NCBI RefSeq assembly: GCF_029714405.1
Contig: NZ_CP121651.1
Coordinates: forward strand, 434,001-498,000
Reading direction: 5' to 3'
DNA length: 64,000 nt
Source of the DNA: Bradyrhizobium sp. CB82
GTDB taxonomy: Bacteria; Pseudomonadota; Alphaproteobacteria; Rhizobiales; Xanthobacteraceae
Below the pieces are notes generated by a model that made no database searches, had not been told where the DNA came from, and saw nothing but the letters and a program-made list of their open reading frames with translations. Position numbers and translations under genes: made by a program. Shown here piece by piece: positions 1 through 9,548 of this stretch (its first letter is position 1; each line of letters begins with the position of its first letter).

Positions 1-604
1 GTTCGGCGGCTTTCTTCAGCTTGGGATTGAAGCCGCGGATGCCGAGCCGTATCAACGCTGCTTTCATTCGGTTGACGATCCGACTTTGCTCTCCGATGAG
101 GCTCTCGCGCTCACGGGTGGGGCGCTTGGCATCTTCGTCCTTGATTGTCGGGATCGCGACCATCTTGCAGTGATCACGCTCGCCCCGCAACCAGCCGAGA
201 AAGCTGCGTTTGAGCAGTTCGGTGTCGAGACGATCGGTCTTGGCGCGCCGGTGCTCGCGCGATACCGCTATGCTCGATGCGTGAATGACATGCGCCTCGA
301 TGTCGCGCGCCCTGAGCCAGCGGGCCAACCAGAAACCGTCACGGCCGGCCTCGAAAGCGACCGCGATGCGTTCGATTCCGTGTCCTGCCCTCCGCGCTTC
401 TTCTCGCCAGCGATTGAGCAGCTTCAGCAAGGCGTTCTCGTCGACCTCAAGCTTCTTCGACGGCTGGCGCTCGACACCAGGCACAATCCCCGCAACGAGC
501 CAGCTCGACAGGCTCATCTCGATCACAGCGATCAGCGTGCCGTCTGGTTTGAGGGGCGTGAGGGATCGGCTCAGGTCATTCAACTTCTGCATGGGGTACT
601 CCAT
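1..604 (-). CDS. IS110-family transposase, N-terminal part (runs off left edge)
   Basis: The reverse strand reads openly from an ATG at 604 (or 592, in frame) to the window edge. The translation has the layout of the rhizobial IS110 group with WLVAG near residue 30, AFEAGRDGFW near 80, AHVIH and SREHRRAKTDRLDTELL near 110-130, and IVNRMKAAL before the edge. This is the RuvC-like DEDD half that cuts and joins DNA; the C-terminal serine domain lies outside the window. It differs from the other IS110 members seen here. Whether it is intact cannot be judged. Confidence 0.85.
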   Translation of the reverse strand, partial: MEYPMQKLNDLSRSLTPLKPDGTLIAVIEMSLSSWLVAGIVPGVERQPSKKLEVDENALLKLLNRWREEARRAGHGIERIAVAFEAGRDGFWLARWLRARDIEAHVIHASSIAVSREHRRAKTDRLDTELLKRSFLGWLRGERDHCKMVAIPTIKDEDAKRPTRERESLIGEQSRIVNRMKAALIRLGIRGFNPKLKKAAE

Positions 605-786
605 CGGTTCGCATCAGGGCCGATGAATGCCATATCCTCACCGTCCTCACCGCCGCCGCCCGCCCCATAGCATCTCCCTTGGAGGCTTTCGGACGCCAGC
701 CGCCCGAATCCGCGGCGCCATCCCTCACGCGGCCGGCATCCGAAACCCTTCACAACTTCGGACTCAGACACTGCCAACAAAGACAG

Positions 787-1773
787 CTATTCGATCACGT
801 TGTCAGCTCTGGCGATCAATGTCTCAGGTACATCGAGACCAATCGCCTTGGCAATTTTCAGGTTGATCGTGAGCGTTAACTTCGTCGCCTGCTGGATAGG
901 AATGTCGGCTGGTGCAGTGCCGTTGAGAACTTGGCCGACTTCGTCCCCCCAGAGATGGAAATAGTACGGATAGTCTGGCGTATAAGCGAAACATAGCTGT
1001 TGGTCAGCTATGCCTGTCCACCAAGTAATGGATGGCAGGCGATATTTCACTGCCAATTCAAGTATCAGATCTCGGTGCTCGAAATTGGGAGGAAGCCCAT
1101 TGGCCATCAGCGCTTGAACCGATTGCCGGGCCATAGTCTCGAAGGCTTGCCGATATTCCGCATCGCCTGCCGAACGGTCCATTGGTATGCCGATGATTGA
1201 GACTCCCAACCGCTGACCGGCGTCTCTGACAGCCTGTCCCCAAGCCCCTTCCCATTCTGCGCGGTTTGAGAGATACGCAATGCGCGATGCCGACGGCAAA
1301 GCCTGCCGGAGAATTTCGAGGTGCTTCCCTTGCATTTCGATCCCTGCATCTAACGAAACGCCGCTGATGTTGCCTTCCGGCCTTGCCATGTTCTTTACAA
1401 TTCCAGCAGCGACCGGATCGCCAAAGGTCGCAATAATGGGAATTGTGCTTGTCTCTTTTGCGACCTCCAAGATGAGCTGATGATCGAACCCAAGTGCTAT
1501 CACGTCGGGCTTTGCTTGCACGATCTTGCGCGCGACCTCCGCATAATTGTCGGGCCGACCCTCGGTGACATATCGATCGACGATCAGATTTTTGCCTTCC
1601 TCGAACCCCATCTGACGCAGCCGCTCAAAAAGCCACACCCAAGGTGGGATCGAGAAATCCGTTTCGTGCTGGCTGCAAATCGCCAGATGGTGGACCCTAT
1701 TTTGTTCGGCGGCCTGCAACGCGGTCGCCGCTGTAGTGGCCAACAATCCTGCTAAAAGGTCCCGCCGTCGCAT
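787..1773 (-). CDS. ABC transporter substrate-binding protein (PF04392 type)
   Basis: About 328 residues, a normal length for the ABC_sub_bind family of periplasmic binding proteins. The start at 1773 is chosen because GAGGAGG precedes it and the protein then opens with an export signal, MRRRDLLAGLL, with twin-arginine character, ending near AAEQ. Family hallmarks follow: IPIIATFGDPVAAG near residue 105, RPEGNISGVSL near 130, LTLTINLKIAKAIGL and a terminal VIE. The ligand is unknown; family members are annotated for aromatic or sugar-like ligands. No permease or ATPase lies beside it. The 5' side carries a copy of the dispersed ~110-bp repeat and then the 3' end of a lost paralogue, so the gene belonged to a tandem array. 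Confidence 0.9.
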   Translation of the reverse strand: MRRRDLLAGLLATTAATALQAAEQNRVHHLAICSQHETDFSIPPWVWLFERLRQMGFEEGKNLIVDRYVTEGRPDNYAEVARKIVQAKPDVIALGFDHQLILEVAKETSTIPIIATFGDPVAAGIVKNMARPEGNISGVSLDAGIEMQGKHLEILRQALPSASRIAYLSNRAEWEGAWGQAVRDAGQRLGVSIIGIPMDRSAGDAEYRQAFETMARQSVQALMANGLPPNFEHRDLILELAVKYRLPSITWWTGIADQQLCFAYTPDYPYYFHLWGDEVGQVLNGTAPADIPIQQATKLTLTINLKIAKAIGLDVPETLIARADNVIE

Positions 1774-1842
1774 GTGTCCCTCCTCTAAAGACCACGACTG
1801 GAATTGGGAACCTACCACTTTGTCGCCGCTCTGTGAGGCCAT

Positions 1843-1954
1843 TTCCGCGTTGCGTCACGAGGGTGGTCCTGTGCAGCACCCGACTGTTCGTCAACTTCCG
1901 CCATGCCCCGGTCGCGACCGATGCGGTGGTGCATTATGTCGCGAGGGGCCATTA
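1843..1954 (-). repeat. Dispersed ~110-bp repeat, copy 1
   Basis: On the reverse strand this stretch carries the landmarks GGCCC, TCGCGAC, TGCACC, CGACCGGGGCAT, GCGGAAGTTG and CTCGTGAC in the same order as copies at 8818, 9924 and 12238. It lies just upstream of the binding-protein gene at 1773 and just downstream of the paralogue remnant at 1983, in the orientation of both. Confidence 0.7.
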
Positions 1955-1982
1955 ATGGAATGCACCGCAGCAAACAATCCGA

Positions 1983-2056
1983 TCATTCGATCACCTCGTC
2001 GGTAAGTTCCTGGAGTTGCTTAGACACGTCGAGGCCAAGCGTCTTGGCGGGCCCTC
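1983..2056 (-). pseudogene. 3' remnant of a second ABC substrate-binding gene
   Basis: The reverse strand encodes AKTLGLDVSKQLQEL, then DEVIE and a stop. This matches the conserved C-terminal tail of the three other binding proteins in the window (for example AKAIGLDVP...NVIE at 787). Everything upstream is gone. It is a fossil of a tandem paralogue. Confidence 0.75.
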
Positions 2057-2233
2057 AGATTGCGCGGCAGCATGGACTTGGCCTGGGAAAAGGCGCAGCG
2101 TGCCTGCCACCGGGACGTCAGCGCAATGCGGCCCGGCCTTCAATCAATTCAGCTCATAGACCGGAAACCCATCCGAGCTTCCGGGAAATCTTCGCCTCGA
2201 TGCAATTCGAGCTAAGGGACCAAGGAGGAAAAT

Positions 2234-2722
2234 ATGACAATTCTTGCACGAACTCATATCGCATGCGCCATCGCATTGATCGCAGGCGCAGCCATCCTCG
2301 CGACCGCCGGGTTCGCGCAGCAAGGCGGCACAGCCGAGGAGGCCAAAGCCATGCTCGCCAAGGCGGTTGCCGCCGTGAAAGCAGACAAGACCAAGGCGCT
2401 CGATATGTTCAACAAGGGAGAAGGCGGGTTCCTGGACCGCGACCTTTATGTGTTTTGCAACAATACCAGCGACGCGAAGCTCGTTGCCATTGGCAACCCT
2501 AATGCGAAACAACTGCTCGGCACGGACGCTAGGGGCCTGAAGGATGCTAACGGCATGGAATATGGTATGGCCATCTTTACTGCGGGGCAGAAGCCAGAAG
2601 GTCAGATCACTGAAATCACCGGCTACTTGTTTTCAAGGCCGACCGACCCAAAGCCCGTTCCCAAAAACAGCTTTGTCACGAGAGTGGGCGATATCTCCTG
2701 CGGCGTCGGCTATTACAAGTAG
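2234..2722 (+). CDS. Exported single-Cache-domain protein
   Basis: 162 residues, preceded by AAGGAGG about 8 bases before the ATG. A signal peptide covers roughly residues 1-28 and ends at GFAQQ. The mature part fits the small soluble sCache_2 family: a leading helix (AKAMLAKAVAAVKADKTKALDMFNK in outline), then FLDRDLYVFC, a middle GTDARGLKDANG, and SGVGYYK-like C-terminal residues (CGVGYYK). Such proteins sit in the periplasm and are thought to bind small ligands, sometimes feeding chemoreceptors. No chemotaxis gene is adjacent. A terminator follows. Confidence 0.85.
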   Translation: MTILARTHIACAIALIAGAAILATAGFAQQGGTAEEAKAMLAKAVAAVKADKTKALDMFNKGEGGFLDRDLYVFCNNTSDAKLVAIGNPNAKQLLGTDARGLKDANGMEYGMAIFTAGQKPEGQITEITGYLFSRPTDPKPVPKNSFVTRVGDISCGVGYYK

Positions 2723-2786
2723 ATCGTTGCAGAGGCCGACGATCTTGCAGGGTGGCAACCTCCGTCGCCCCTGCCATGACAATAAC

Positions 2787-2820
2787 CCCGCTCGGTTTCG
2801 ACTGGGCGGGTTTTTTGCTC
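2787..2820 (+). terminator. Rho-independent terminator after the Cache gene
   Basis: CCCGCTC pairs with GGGCGGG (one G-U pair) across a short loop and is followed directly by six T. It lies about 65 bp after the stop at 2722. Confidence 0.75.
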
Positions 2821-2889
2821 ACCCGTGATGAGGCGCGGCACATCGCGGGATCGAGAACTGTGCTTCGCATCCACAGCAAACAGGCCGAC

Positions 2890-2967
2890 CGATGTCGCAG
2901 TTGGGTCACGAGCGTCGCTCTCTCAAATAGATGGCCGCGCATTAACTTCCGCTTCTGTAACGGGCCA
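2890..2967 (-). repeat. Dispersed ~110-bp repeat, partial copy 2
   Basis: The reverse strand contains GCGGAAGTTAATGCG, then CCATCTATTTGAGAGAG and CGACGCTCGTGACCC, matching the second half of the copy at 8818. The first half is missing. No gene is recognisable between 2968 and 3375. Confidence 0.6.
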
Positions 2968-3375
2968 TATGTCAATCCCTCATTTCACTTGCGAGATATC
3001 CGTTCGCCGGGGTCGCGCTTCTGTACGGGGTCGGCGCGCAGGCCGCCACCTGATGGGGTATGAGAGGATAGGTCGACCAATCTATGATTTCGCGTGGTCG
3101 GAGCCACGACGGAAGTTGCGGTCTGACCTGACCCATCGTCCCGGCGTCGGGACCTCGCTCGGAAAGGCTGGTGTCAAAGGCCTCCCGAAACGGTTTAATC
3201 GCTCCTATCCTGTAGTGAGGTCGGTAGGCGTGCATTGATGGAACGGCGGCCGTGTTGGCTTGGTCGCGTCGGATCGTCACAGCCCCGAAGCCGCGTTGCG
3301 GCGCGCAGTTGCGCGGGGCTTGACGGCGCCGGCGCGCACCGAGCGATCATGACGTGTGCCATCATCCGCCCTCCC
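2968..3375. other. Gap with no recognisable gene
   Basis: Short open frames occur on both strands but none has a convincing ribosome site, codon pattern or family motif. The right side abuts the 3' end of an IS110 fragment and may include its noncoding end. Confidence 0.5.
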
Positions 3376-4224
3376 TCAGACCGCCGCCGTCGCATGACGG
3401 AAGCTTGTGCCATCAGCCAGCATCCGATGCATGATGACGGCGAGCTTGCGTGCCAGCGCCACCTTGGCTTTCTTCATCCCGCTCCGCCTGGCGATCTTCA
3501 TCGCCCAGCTCTTCAATGTCGTGCAGCCCTTGAGTGGCTTGGTCAGAATGATGTGGGCGCCCTCGTAGAGAGCGGCGCGCACCCAGGCATCACCGATTTT
3601 CGAGATGCGGCCATCGATGTCGGTCTCGCCCGATTGATATTTGGTCGGCGTCAGGCCGAAATAGGCTCCAACCTGCTTCGATGATTTGAAGCGTGCCGGG
3701 TCATCAACCGCTGCGGTGAAAGTGAGCGATACGATGGCTCCGACGCCTGGGATCGACATCAACAACCGTGCCCCCGTATCGCAGCGGGCCGCGTCCCGTA
3801 TCTGCTTCTCGAAGCGGTCGAACTCGCGCCGCAGCGCGACACGCGCCGCCAGCAACCCGTCCGCAATCACCTCCAGGCTTGGATGTCCGGCGACCAGTTC
3901 CCTGATCCGCTCCGCGAAGCGCGCTGGCGTGGTTGGCCCGACCTTGAGGCCAAATCCGCGCAGAACGCCCCGCAAGCTCAGCTCGAGATCATGAAGCTTT
4001 GTCTGCAGCAGTTTGCGCGCGGTGAGCAGTGCGCGCGTCTCCTGCGCGGCCATCGACTTGCAGTGCACCGGACGGAACCAGCCCAACCGCATCAGCTGCG
4101 CGATCCCGCGCGCGTCGTTGCGGTCGCTCTTCACCGGCATCGTCTCGAGCGCGGTGTGCACGTGCCGTGTCTCCAGCAACTCGACCGCAAGTCCGGCCTC
4201 GCGCATCGCCGCGTAGCGAAGGGC
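3376..4224 (-). pseudogene. IS110-family transposase, 5'-truncated
   Basis: 276 residues remain. They begin mid-protein at LETRHVHTALETM and KSDRNDARGIAQLMRLGW, so about the first 60 residues, including the first catalytic aspartate, are missing. The C-terminal Transposase_20 domain is complete (SIPGVGAIVSLTF, DDPARFKSSKQVGAYFGL, GRISKIGDAWVRAALYEGA). The break at about 4224 coincides with the end of the IS110 copy inserted at 4231, where a TAG now interrupts the frame. It is inactive as read. Confidence 0.85.
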
Positions 4225-4230
4225 CTAGGC

Positions 4231-5611
4231 TGTTCTCTAATTCCGGGCCTGCGGTCAAGACTCTCCAAACACATCCTTGCCGGGTTCATGGTTCTCTCCG
4301 CGGTAGGGGCATGCCCTCCGCATGATGGCGTAGGATGACGCTGGCGGATCAATGTGTGAAGCGCGCTTGCCTTTTGAGCATCGCAAAGCCTGGGGCGATC
4401 GCACCAACGCCAACGTCCCGGCAGGGACCTTGGATCCCGCCGGTGCTCGGCGGGAATTCGCTATCTGCTATGCTGTTTGCACGGCGGTCTCCTTTGACGA
4501 CCATCTAAATTCGGTACCATCGATCCACATCCGATGCAGAATGACCGCGAGCTTTCGCGCGACCGCAACTTTGGCCTTGCGTAGCCCAGTTCGCTTTGCA
4601 AGCCGAATGCCCCAGGCTTTGAGCGCTGACCATTTTGCTACGCGTGTGAGCAGCACATTGGCTGCCTCATAGAGATAGCCGCGCAACATTTTGTCGCCGC
4701 ACTTCGAGATTCGACCCGTCCAGTCGATCTCGCCGGATGCGTAGCGTCGGGTCGTTAGTCCGACATAGGCTCCGACGCTTCTTGACCTTTTGAAGCGCGT
4801 AGGGTCGTCGATCGTTGCAAGAAAGCAAAGAGCCGTAACAGGGCCGATGCCAGGTGTCGTCATGAACTGTCGCACTTGGGCATTGCTGCGTGCGAGCTTC
4901 ATGACCTTACGGTCGAGATCAGCAATCTGCTGCTCGATGGCTGCTCGGGCGCTGAGTAGCGGCGTTACCGCAAGGGCGAGTTCCGGCCGCTCTTTGGTGA
5001 GCTCCGCAGCACGCAATGCGAATACCTTCATCTTTGCCGGACCAATAACCAGCCCGAGGTTCTTTAAGAGCCCGCGGATTTGGTTCTCGAGATCCCGCTT
5101 GATCTTGACGAGCAGAGCCCGGCTGACGAGGAGAGCCTTTACCGCATGACTGTCGAGGCCTTTGACGCACACCTCCTTATACCATCCACATTGCATGATG
5201 CGGGCGATGCCTACGGCATCGTTGCGGTCACTCTTGTTGATCTGCATTTTCAACACCGCCTTGGCGTGCCTGGCGTCGATGCAGATGACGGGCAGCCCCA
5301 GCTTATTCAACTCGGTCCACAGCCATGTCGACGTTGCCCCTGTTTCGAGTCCAATCCGCGCGACATGCGGCGCGTTTGACTTGATGAATGCTGCGATCGC
5401 TTCGGGGTCGGAACGAACAACGCCTTCGTGCTCAATCTTTCCCGTCCGATCAACGATGCAGATCGCTGTTAGCTTCAAAGAAACGTCAAGTCCGACATAG
5501 CGCTCCATTGCAGCTCTCCTATCATTGCAAGGCCCAAGAGGTGAGCCTCATCGATTCTTGGAGAGCTGATTCTCAGAGCTTCAGTATGGCTCCGGCCCGG
5601 AATTACCCCAT
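4231..5611 (-). mobile_element. IS110 family (IS1111-like) element, copy A
   Basis: About 1.38 kb, nearly identical to the copy at 13638-15038 on the other strand. Subterminal inverted repeats of 12 bp, GGCCCGGAATTA, lie at 4238-4249 and 5594-5605, a feature of the IS1111 subgroup. Outside the repeats the flanks rebuild GGCTGTGTGAAAAGTC, the tip of an IS1182-type end, showing that the element entered that repeat. The noncoding part is mostly 3' of the transposase (4231-4467). Confidence 0.85.
4468..5508 (-). CDS. IS110 family transposase, copy A
   Basis: 346 residues and apparently intact. The DEDD domain starts at once (MERYVGLDVSLKLTAI), with the catalytic Asp at about residue 8, Glu in IGLETGATS near 54, and KSDRNDAVGIARIMQ near 93. 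The Transposase_20 domain has TPGIGPVTALCFLATIDDP near 220 and SVGAYVGL. The protein is identical to copy B at 13740-14780. The two genes differ by a small cluster of silent changes around 5125-5142. It would act with a structured RNA from the element's noncoding end to pair donor and target DNA. Confidence 0.92.
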   Translation of the reverse strand: MERYVGLDVSLKLTAICIVDRTGKIEHEGVVRSDPEAIAAFIKSNAPHVARIGLETGATSTWLWTELNKLGLPVICIDARHAKAVLKMQINKSDRNDAVGIARIMQCGWYKEVCVKGLDSHAVKALLVSRALLVKIKRDLENQIRGLLKNLGLVIGPAKMKVFALRAAELTKERPELALAVTPLLSARAAIEQQIADLDRKVMKLARSNAQVRQFMTTPGIGPVTALCFLATIDDPTRFKRSRSVGAYVGLTTRRYASGEIDWTGRISKCGDKMLRGYLYEAANVLLTRVAKWSALKAWGIRLAKRTGLRKAKVAVARKLAVILHRMWIDGTEFRWSSKETAVQTA

Positions 5612-7111
5612 GTGTGAAAAGTCACGAGTCAGGTACGATTCCTCCGTTTCCTGATGGGGGATACGGATGGGACGCTTCGTTGAAGGCGCGGACAGATCCC
5701 AGCTGACGCTCTTGCCGGAATGCCTGGAGGATTGGGTAAGCGAGGACAACACGGTCCACGTGATCGATGTGTCCGTCGAGGCGCTCGACCTGCATGGACT
5801 GGGGTTTGAGCGTGTGATCGCCAAGGAGACGGGCCGGCCCTCCTATCATCCGGCAGTCCTTCTGAAGCTTTACATTTACGGTTATCTCAATCGGGTACAG
5901 TCCAGTCGCCGACTGGAACGTGAGGCGTGCCGCAACATCGAGGTGATGTGGCTGATCGGCCGCCTGGCTCCCGACCATAAGACGATCGCCGATTTCCGGA
6001 AGGACAATGGTGCGGCGATCCGGAAGGTTTGTGCGAAGTTCATTGCACTATGCCGGCAAATGGGCCTGTTGCAGTCCCCAAGCGTCGCAATCGACGGCAG
6101 CAAGTTCAAGGCGGTGAACAACCGCGACCGCAACTTCACGCATGCCAAGATGGCGAGGCGGATGGCGCAGATCGAGGAAAGCGTCGGTCGATATCTGCGT
6201 CAACTCGATAGCGCCGATCGGCAGGAGCCATCTGAAGCGATCAGCATCAAGACGACGAGGATCAAGGAAAAGATCGCTCGGCTGAAGCAGGAGATGAGCC
6301 GCTTGGAAGTGCTTGATGCGCAGATGCGCAACACGCCGGATCAACAGATATCGCTCACCGATCCGGATGCCCGTTCGATGGCCACCAGCGGACGCGGATC
6401 GGGTGTGGTCGGCTACAATGTCCAGGTCGCGGTGGACACCGAACACCATCTAATTGTTACGCACGAGGTCATAAACGGCGGCAACGACCTCGGCAGCTTG
6501 CTCGGATGTCGAAGCAAGCCAAAGAATTGCTCGAAGTGGACAAACTCGAGGCGGTCGCCGACCGTGGCTACTTCGACGGAGAGGAGATATTAGCCTGCGA
6601 AGAGGCTGGCGTTAAAGTCACCTTGCCCAAGCCCATGACGTCGAACGCCAAGGCGGAGGGCCGGTTCGGCAAACAGGACTTTGCCTACCTGCCTGATGAG
6701 GACGTCTACCGCTGCCCATCCGGCCAGCTGCTGCCCTATCACTACACCAACATCGAGCATGGAATGACGCTGCGCCGTTACTGGTCGACAGCGGCGTGCC
6801 GAGGCTGCGCGATCAAGAGCCGATGTACGCCGTCCAAGGAGCGCCGCATCACGCGCTGGGAGCATGAGCATGTGGTCGAGGAGGTCCAGAGACGGCTCGA
6901 TTCCAATCCCGACGCCATGCGGACGCGGCGCGAGACGGTCGAGCATCCCTTCGGCACGATCAAAGCCCGTATGGGTGCGACCCACTTCCTGATGAAGCGC
7001 CTACGGAACGTCGCCGCCGAGATGGCGCTGCATGTTCTCGCCTATAACCTCACACGGGTGATGAACATCGTCGGCAAACCGAGCCTGATTGCAGCCATCC
7101 GCGCCGCCTGA
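5612..7111 (+). mobile_element. IS1182-family element, left end present, right end not found
   Basis: The left tip (TGTGTGAAAAGTC at 5611-5623) is separated from its outermost bases (GGGCCTAGGCT, 4221-4231) by the IS110 insertion. The transposase frames occupy 5667-7111. I could not find a matching inverted tip within about 200 bp downstream of 7111, so the right end is probably lost. Confidence 0.7.
5667..7111 (+). pseudogene. IS1182-family transposase, frameshifted
   Basis: The first frame (5667-about 6495) carries the DUF772-type N terminus: SQLTLLPECLEDWV, RPSYHPAVLLKLYIYGYLN, REACRNIEVMWL, DHKTIADFR and AIDGSKFKAVN. The second (from about 6506) carries KLEAVADRGYFDGEEI, CRGCAIKSRCT and VEHPFGTIKARMG. 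Restoring one C in GACCTCGG(C)AGCTTGCTCGG near 6494 joins the two into one normal protein of about 480 residues, so a single-base deletion has inactivated it. The frames overlap, so programmed shifting cannot be fully excluded. Confidence 0.85.
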
Positions 7112-7626
7112 AGGCCGGAAAGTGCGTCCAAAAGCGCAATACCGCGTCGCGATACCTACTTTGGGCGGTCATTGGACGATCCGACGCGAGAACATCGTCC
7201 GCCTGCAGTGATTGCCGACCACGGCCGCGTGCCGACCTATCTGTTTGCACACAACCAAGACCCTGAGCCGACTTCGGCGCCGTGTACGGCGTCGACCAGC
7301 CCCGACCGCGCTTATCCATTCCTACAACCGCCGCCGTCGGTGGAATGCGACAATCTGCGTATGACAACTTCATGACACGCGGAATGCCGCAAGTGCTGGC
7401 TGATGCTCGCATTAGACATGGGTAAGGGGAGAAGATCGATGCTATGCCACGTCCGTGGAGAAGAGCACCTTTTGCTGCGCCAGTAGTTGCGCGCAACAAC
7501 TGCATTGATACGGCGAGTTGCACTTTACTCTCTTCCCTTACTGACCGCGCCATCAGAGCTGCGATCCTCCCTTACATTGATCCGTTGTACCAAGAGGACT
7601 CAACATTGAGCCAACGCACCGTTGGA
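7112..7626. other. Gap with no recognisable gene
   Basis: Begins at the broken right side of the IS1182 element. Both strands hold only short frames without family motifs. The next plausible start is 7627. Confidence 0.5.
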
Positions 7627-7785
7627 ATGCCCGAATTTAATGGACTGATGGATATGGCGCGGTTGCTAGTGAACTTATGGGAAGCCGCACAACGGCTGCC
7701 TGAAGGATCAGAGCGGCGGGATGCACTCAGACAAATCAGCGGCTTCCAGAGGCGGGTGGCGGCATTAGTTACACGCGCGCTCTAG
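7627..7785 (+). CDS. Small hypothetical protein
   Basis: 52 residues starting at MPEFNGLMDMARLL. The sequence is helical in character (LVNLWEAAQRLPEGSERRDAL, then QISGFQRRVAALV) and has the composition of the many small Rhizobiales orphan proteins. The frame is also open upstream to 7444, but the upstream part has poor composition, so the short start is preferred. I do not recognise a family. It lies about 140 bp upstream of the Crp-type regulator and may be unrelated to it. Confidence 0.4.
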   Translation: MPEFNGLMDMARLLVNLWEAAQRLPEGSERRDALRQISGFQRRVAALVTRAL

Positions 7786-7928
7786 GTGCTAGATGCCACG
7801 CGGCGAGCTCGAACAGCAACCGTGGAAGCGATCCTGGAGCGTCTGCAGGATGCTGCTGCGCGTAGCGAACGCACAATTGAGCAAATGTTAAGGCCATTCC
7901 GCGCCACTCCGTATGGAGAGGGCGGCGG

Positions 7929-8657
7929 ATGCCTCGCAGCGGGTTACCCGCAGTGACGCGCCCCGGCGGAATAAGCAACCGTCTTCTGGCAGCACTGCCT
8001 GCGGCGGAGTTCGACCTTTTGGCGTCTGAGCTGGTGACGGTCGCGCTTGATCACGACGCGGTCCTCGCGCGAGCGGGTGACCAGATCGAGCATGTCTTCT
8101 TCCCTCATAGCGGCGCCATCTCGCTGATGTTTGAGATGGCGAACGGGCAGACGGTTGCCACCGCCGCGGTCGGGCGCGAGGGGGCGGTAGGCCTTCTTTC
8201 CGTGCTAGGGCCGTCACCATCGGCCGCCACCGCCGTCGTCCGTGCGGCGGGCACCGCGTCGCGGATCCCCGCATCGCGATTTCACGCCGCCTTCAACCGG
8301 AGCCCCGCGATCCGGCACGCGGTCCAGATTCACACCAGGGCGATGCTGATGCAGTTTCAGCTCGGCGCGGCCTGCAATGCGCTTCACCCGGTCGAAGCCC
8401 GCATGGCGCGCTGGCTGCTCCATTTTCGCGACCACATCGACCACGACATGCTTCCACTCACGCAGGAGGCACTGTCGCAAATGCTCGGTGTGCGACGAAC
8501 GACGGTGACGCTCCTGATGCGCAATCTGCGTGCGGCCGGAGGGATCAGATCTGATCGACGCGGCCAACTCGAGATCGATCGATCGCGGCTCGCGGCGATG
8601 GCGTGCGAATGTCACAGTACGATGCGTCTCGAAGTCGAGGAGATCTTTCTCAAGTAG
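7929..8657 (+). CDS. Crp/Fnr-family transcriptional regulator
   Basis: 242 residues. An N-terminal cyclic-nucleotide-type beta barrel is seen from about residue 20 to 130 (VLARAGDQIEHVFFPHSGAIS, GQTVATAAVGREGAVGL). A C-terminal winged helix covers about 165-230 (LPLTQEALSQMLGVRRTTVT, LLMRNLRAAGGI). There is no cysteine cluster for an Fe-S centre, so it is not an Fnr-type oxygen sensor; the short cyclic-nucleotide loop also argues against a classical cAMP receptor. The ligand is unknown. It is transcribed alone, and its targets cannot be read from the sequence. Confidence 0.9.
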   Translation: MPRSGLPAVTRPGGISNRLLAALPAAEFDLLASELVTVALDHDAVLARAGDQIEHVFFPHSGAISLMFEMANGQTVATAAVGREGAVGLLSVLGPSPSAATAVVRAAGTASRIPASRFHAAFNRSPAIRHAVQIHTRAMLMQFQLGAACNALHPVEARMARWLLHFRDHIDHDMLPLTQEALSQMLGVRRTTVTLLMRNLRAAGGIRSDRRGQLEIDRSRLAAMACECHSTMRLEVEEIFLK

Positions 8658-8817
8658 CGCGGCCGACCGCGTGTTTTACCCGATGATACAGGCGCAACAT
8701 CCGTTGCCTCGCGGATCGCTGCGCGACCTGCGCTCATAGGTAAGGTTTAAGCGCCACCCGGTTCGGGCGCGTGTATACGAAGTTGGTCAACACAACGAGG
8801 TAGTCAGATGACTTCTG

Positions 8818-8937
8818 TTGTTGGCCCCATCGCGACGTATTGCACCGCCACACGACCTCAGTCGTGAACGGGGAATAGCGGAAGTTGGCGGGCAGCCATT
8901 TATTGCAGAGGGCGACGCTCGTTGACCCTTAGCGGTC
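8818..8937 (+). repeat. Dispersed ~110-bp repeat, copy 3
   Basis: Reads TTGGCCCCATCGCGACGT, CCGCCACACGACC, CGTGAACGGGGAATAGCGG, GGCAGCCATTTATTGCAGAG and GACGCTCGTTGACCC in order. It is the cleanest copy. It lies in the gap between the Crp-type gene and the exported small protein, with no binding-protein gene now next to it. Confidence 0.7.
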
Positions 8938-8994
8938 CTTGACACGCAGCCACTCAAGGGTGACCAGACCGGGCCTAGTACCCGTTGTAGGATG

Positions 8995-9348
8995 TTAGCG
9001 TCGGATGATGTCCGGCGGATATGATCGAAGAGGACGTCCAGCACAAACGTTGTCGCGAGCCTGCACCGCTTGCCGATGATCCCCATCCACCTCGTTCAGC
9101 AATCGATCAGAGATGTTGCATGACTGGCGGTTATTGTCCGCGTAGTTGAGCGTCGCCTCCGTGGCCACAGAGGCTTGGGCCACGGCTCCGCAGCGCTGCG
9201 ATGCCGGTGCACTCATCGCATGCTTCCAAGCCTCACTAGCAGCGTTACGCAATCGCAACACTTCGGCGCACGGCGCCTGCGCTTTGGCCTGAACTCCGAG
9301 CCCGAGCAGCACGACTATCGTGAGGGCTGGCACTTCTCTCAACGTCAT
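8995..9348 (-). CDS. Small exported hypothetical protein
   Basis: 117 residues. The start at 9348 follows GGAGGAAGTCCG, a strong ribosome site. A signal peptide runs from MTLREVPALTIVVLLGLG to about residue 24 (QAKAQAPC). The mature protein has four cysteines (CAEV, RCGAV, SCNIS, VCAGR), suggesting two disulphides in the periplasm, and is helical in between. I do not recognise a named family. An upstream in-frame ATG at 9384 is less likely because it would precede the signal peptide. Confidence 0.65.
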   Translation of the reverse strand: MTLREVPALTIVVLLGLGVQAKAQAPCAEVLRLRNAASEAWKHAMSAPASQRCGAVAQASVATEATLNYADNNRQSCNISDRLLNEVDGDHRQAVQARDNVCAGRPLRSYPPDIIRR

Positions 9349-9548
9349 CGGACTTCCTCCAAGCGTTCGCCCCAAGAGTTTCACTAACTCGGCGGGTTGC
9401 TGGTATCAGCGCTGACGATGGCAATCGGTCTGCGCACAGTGTCTTCGTTCCATTAAATGGAACCATCGACATTGTTCGAAGGTGCGCGAAACATTTCCGC
9501 ATCCCTGTAACTTAAGTTAATCGTGGGGCCTAATCGAAAGGTCGCGAT

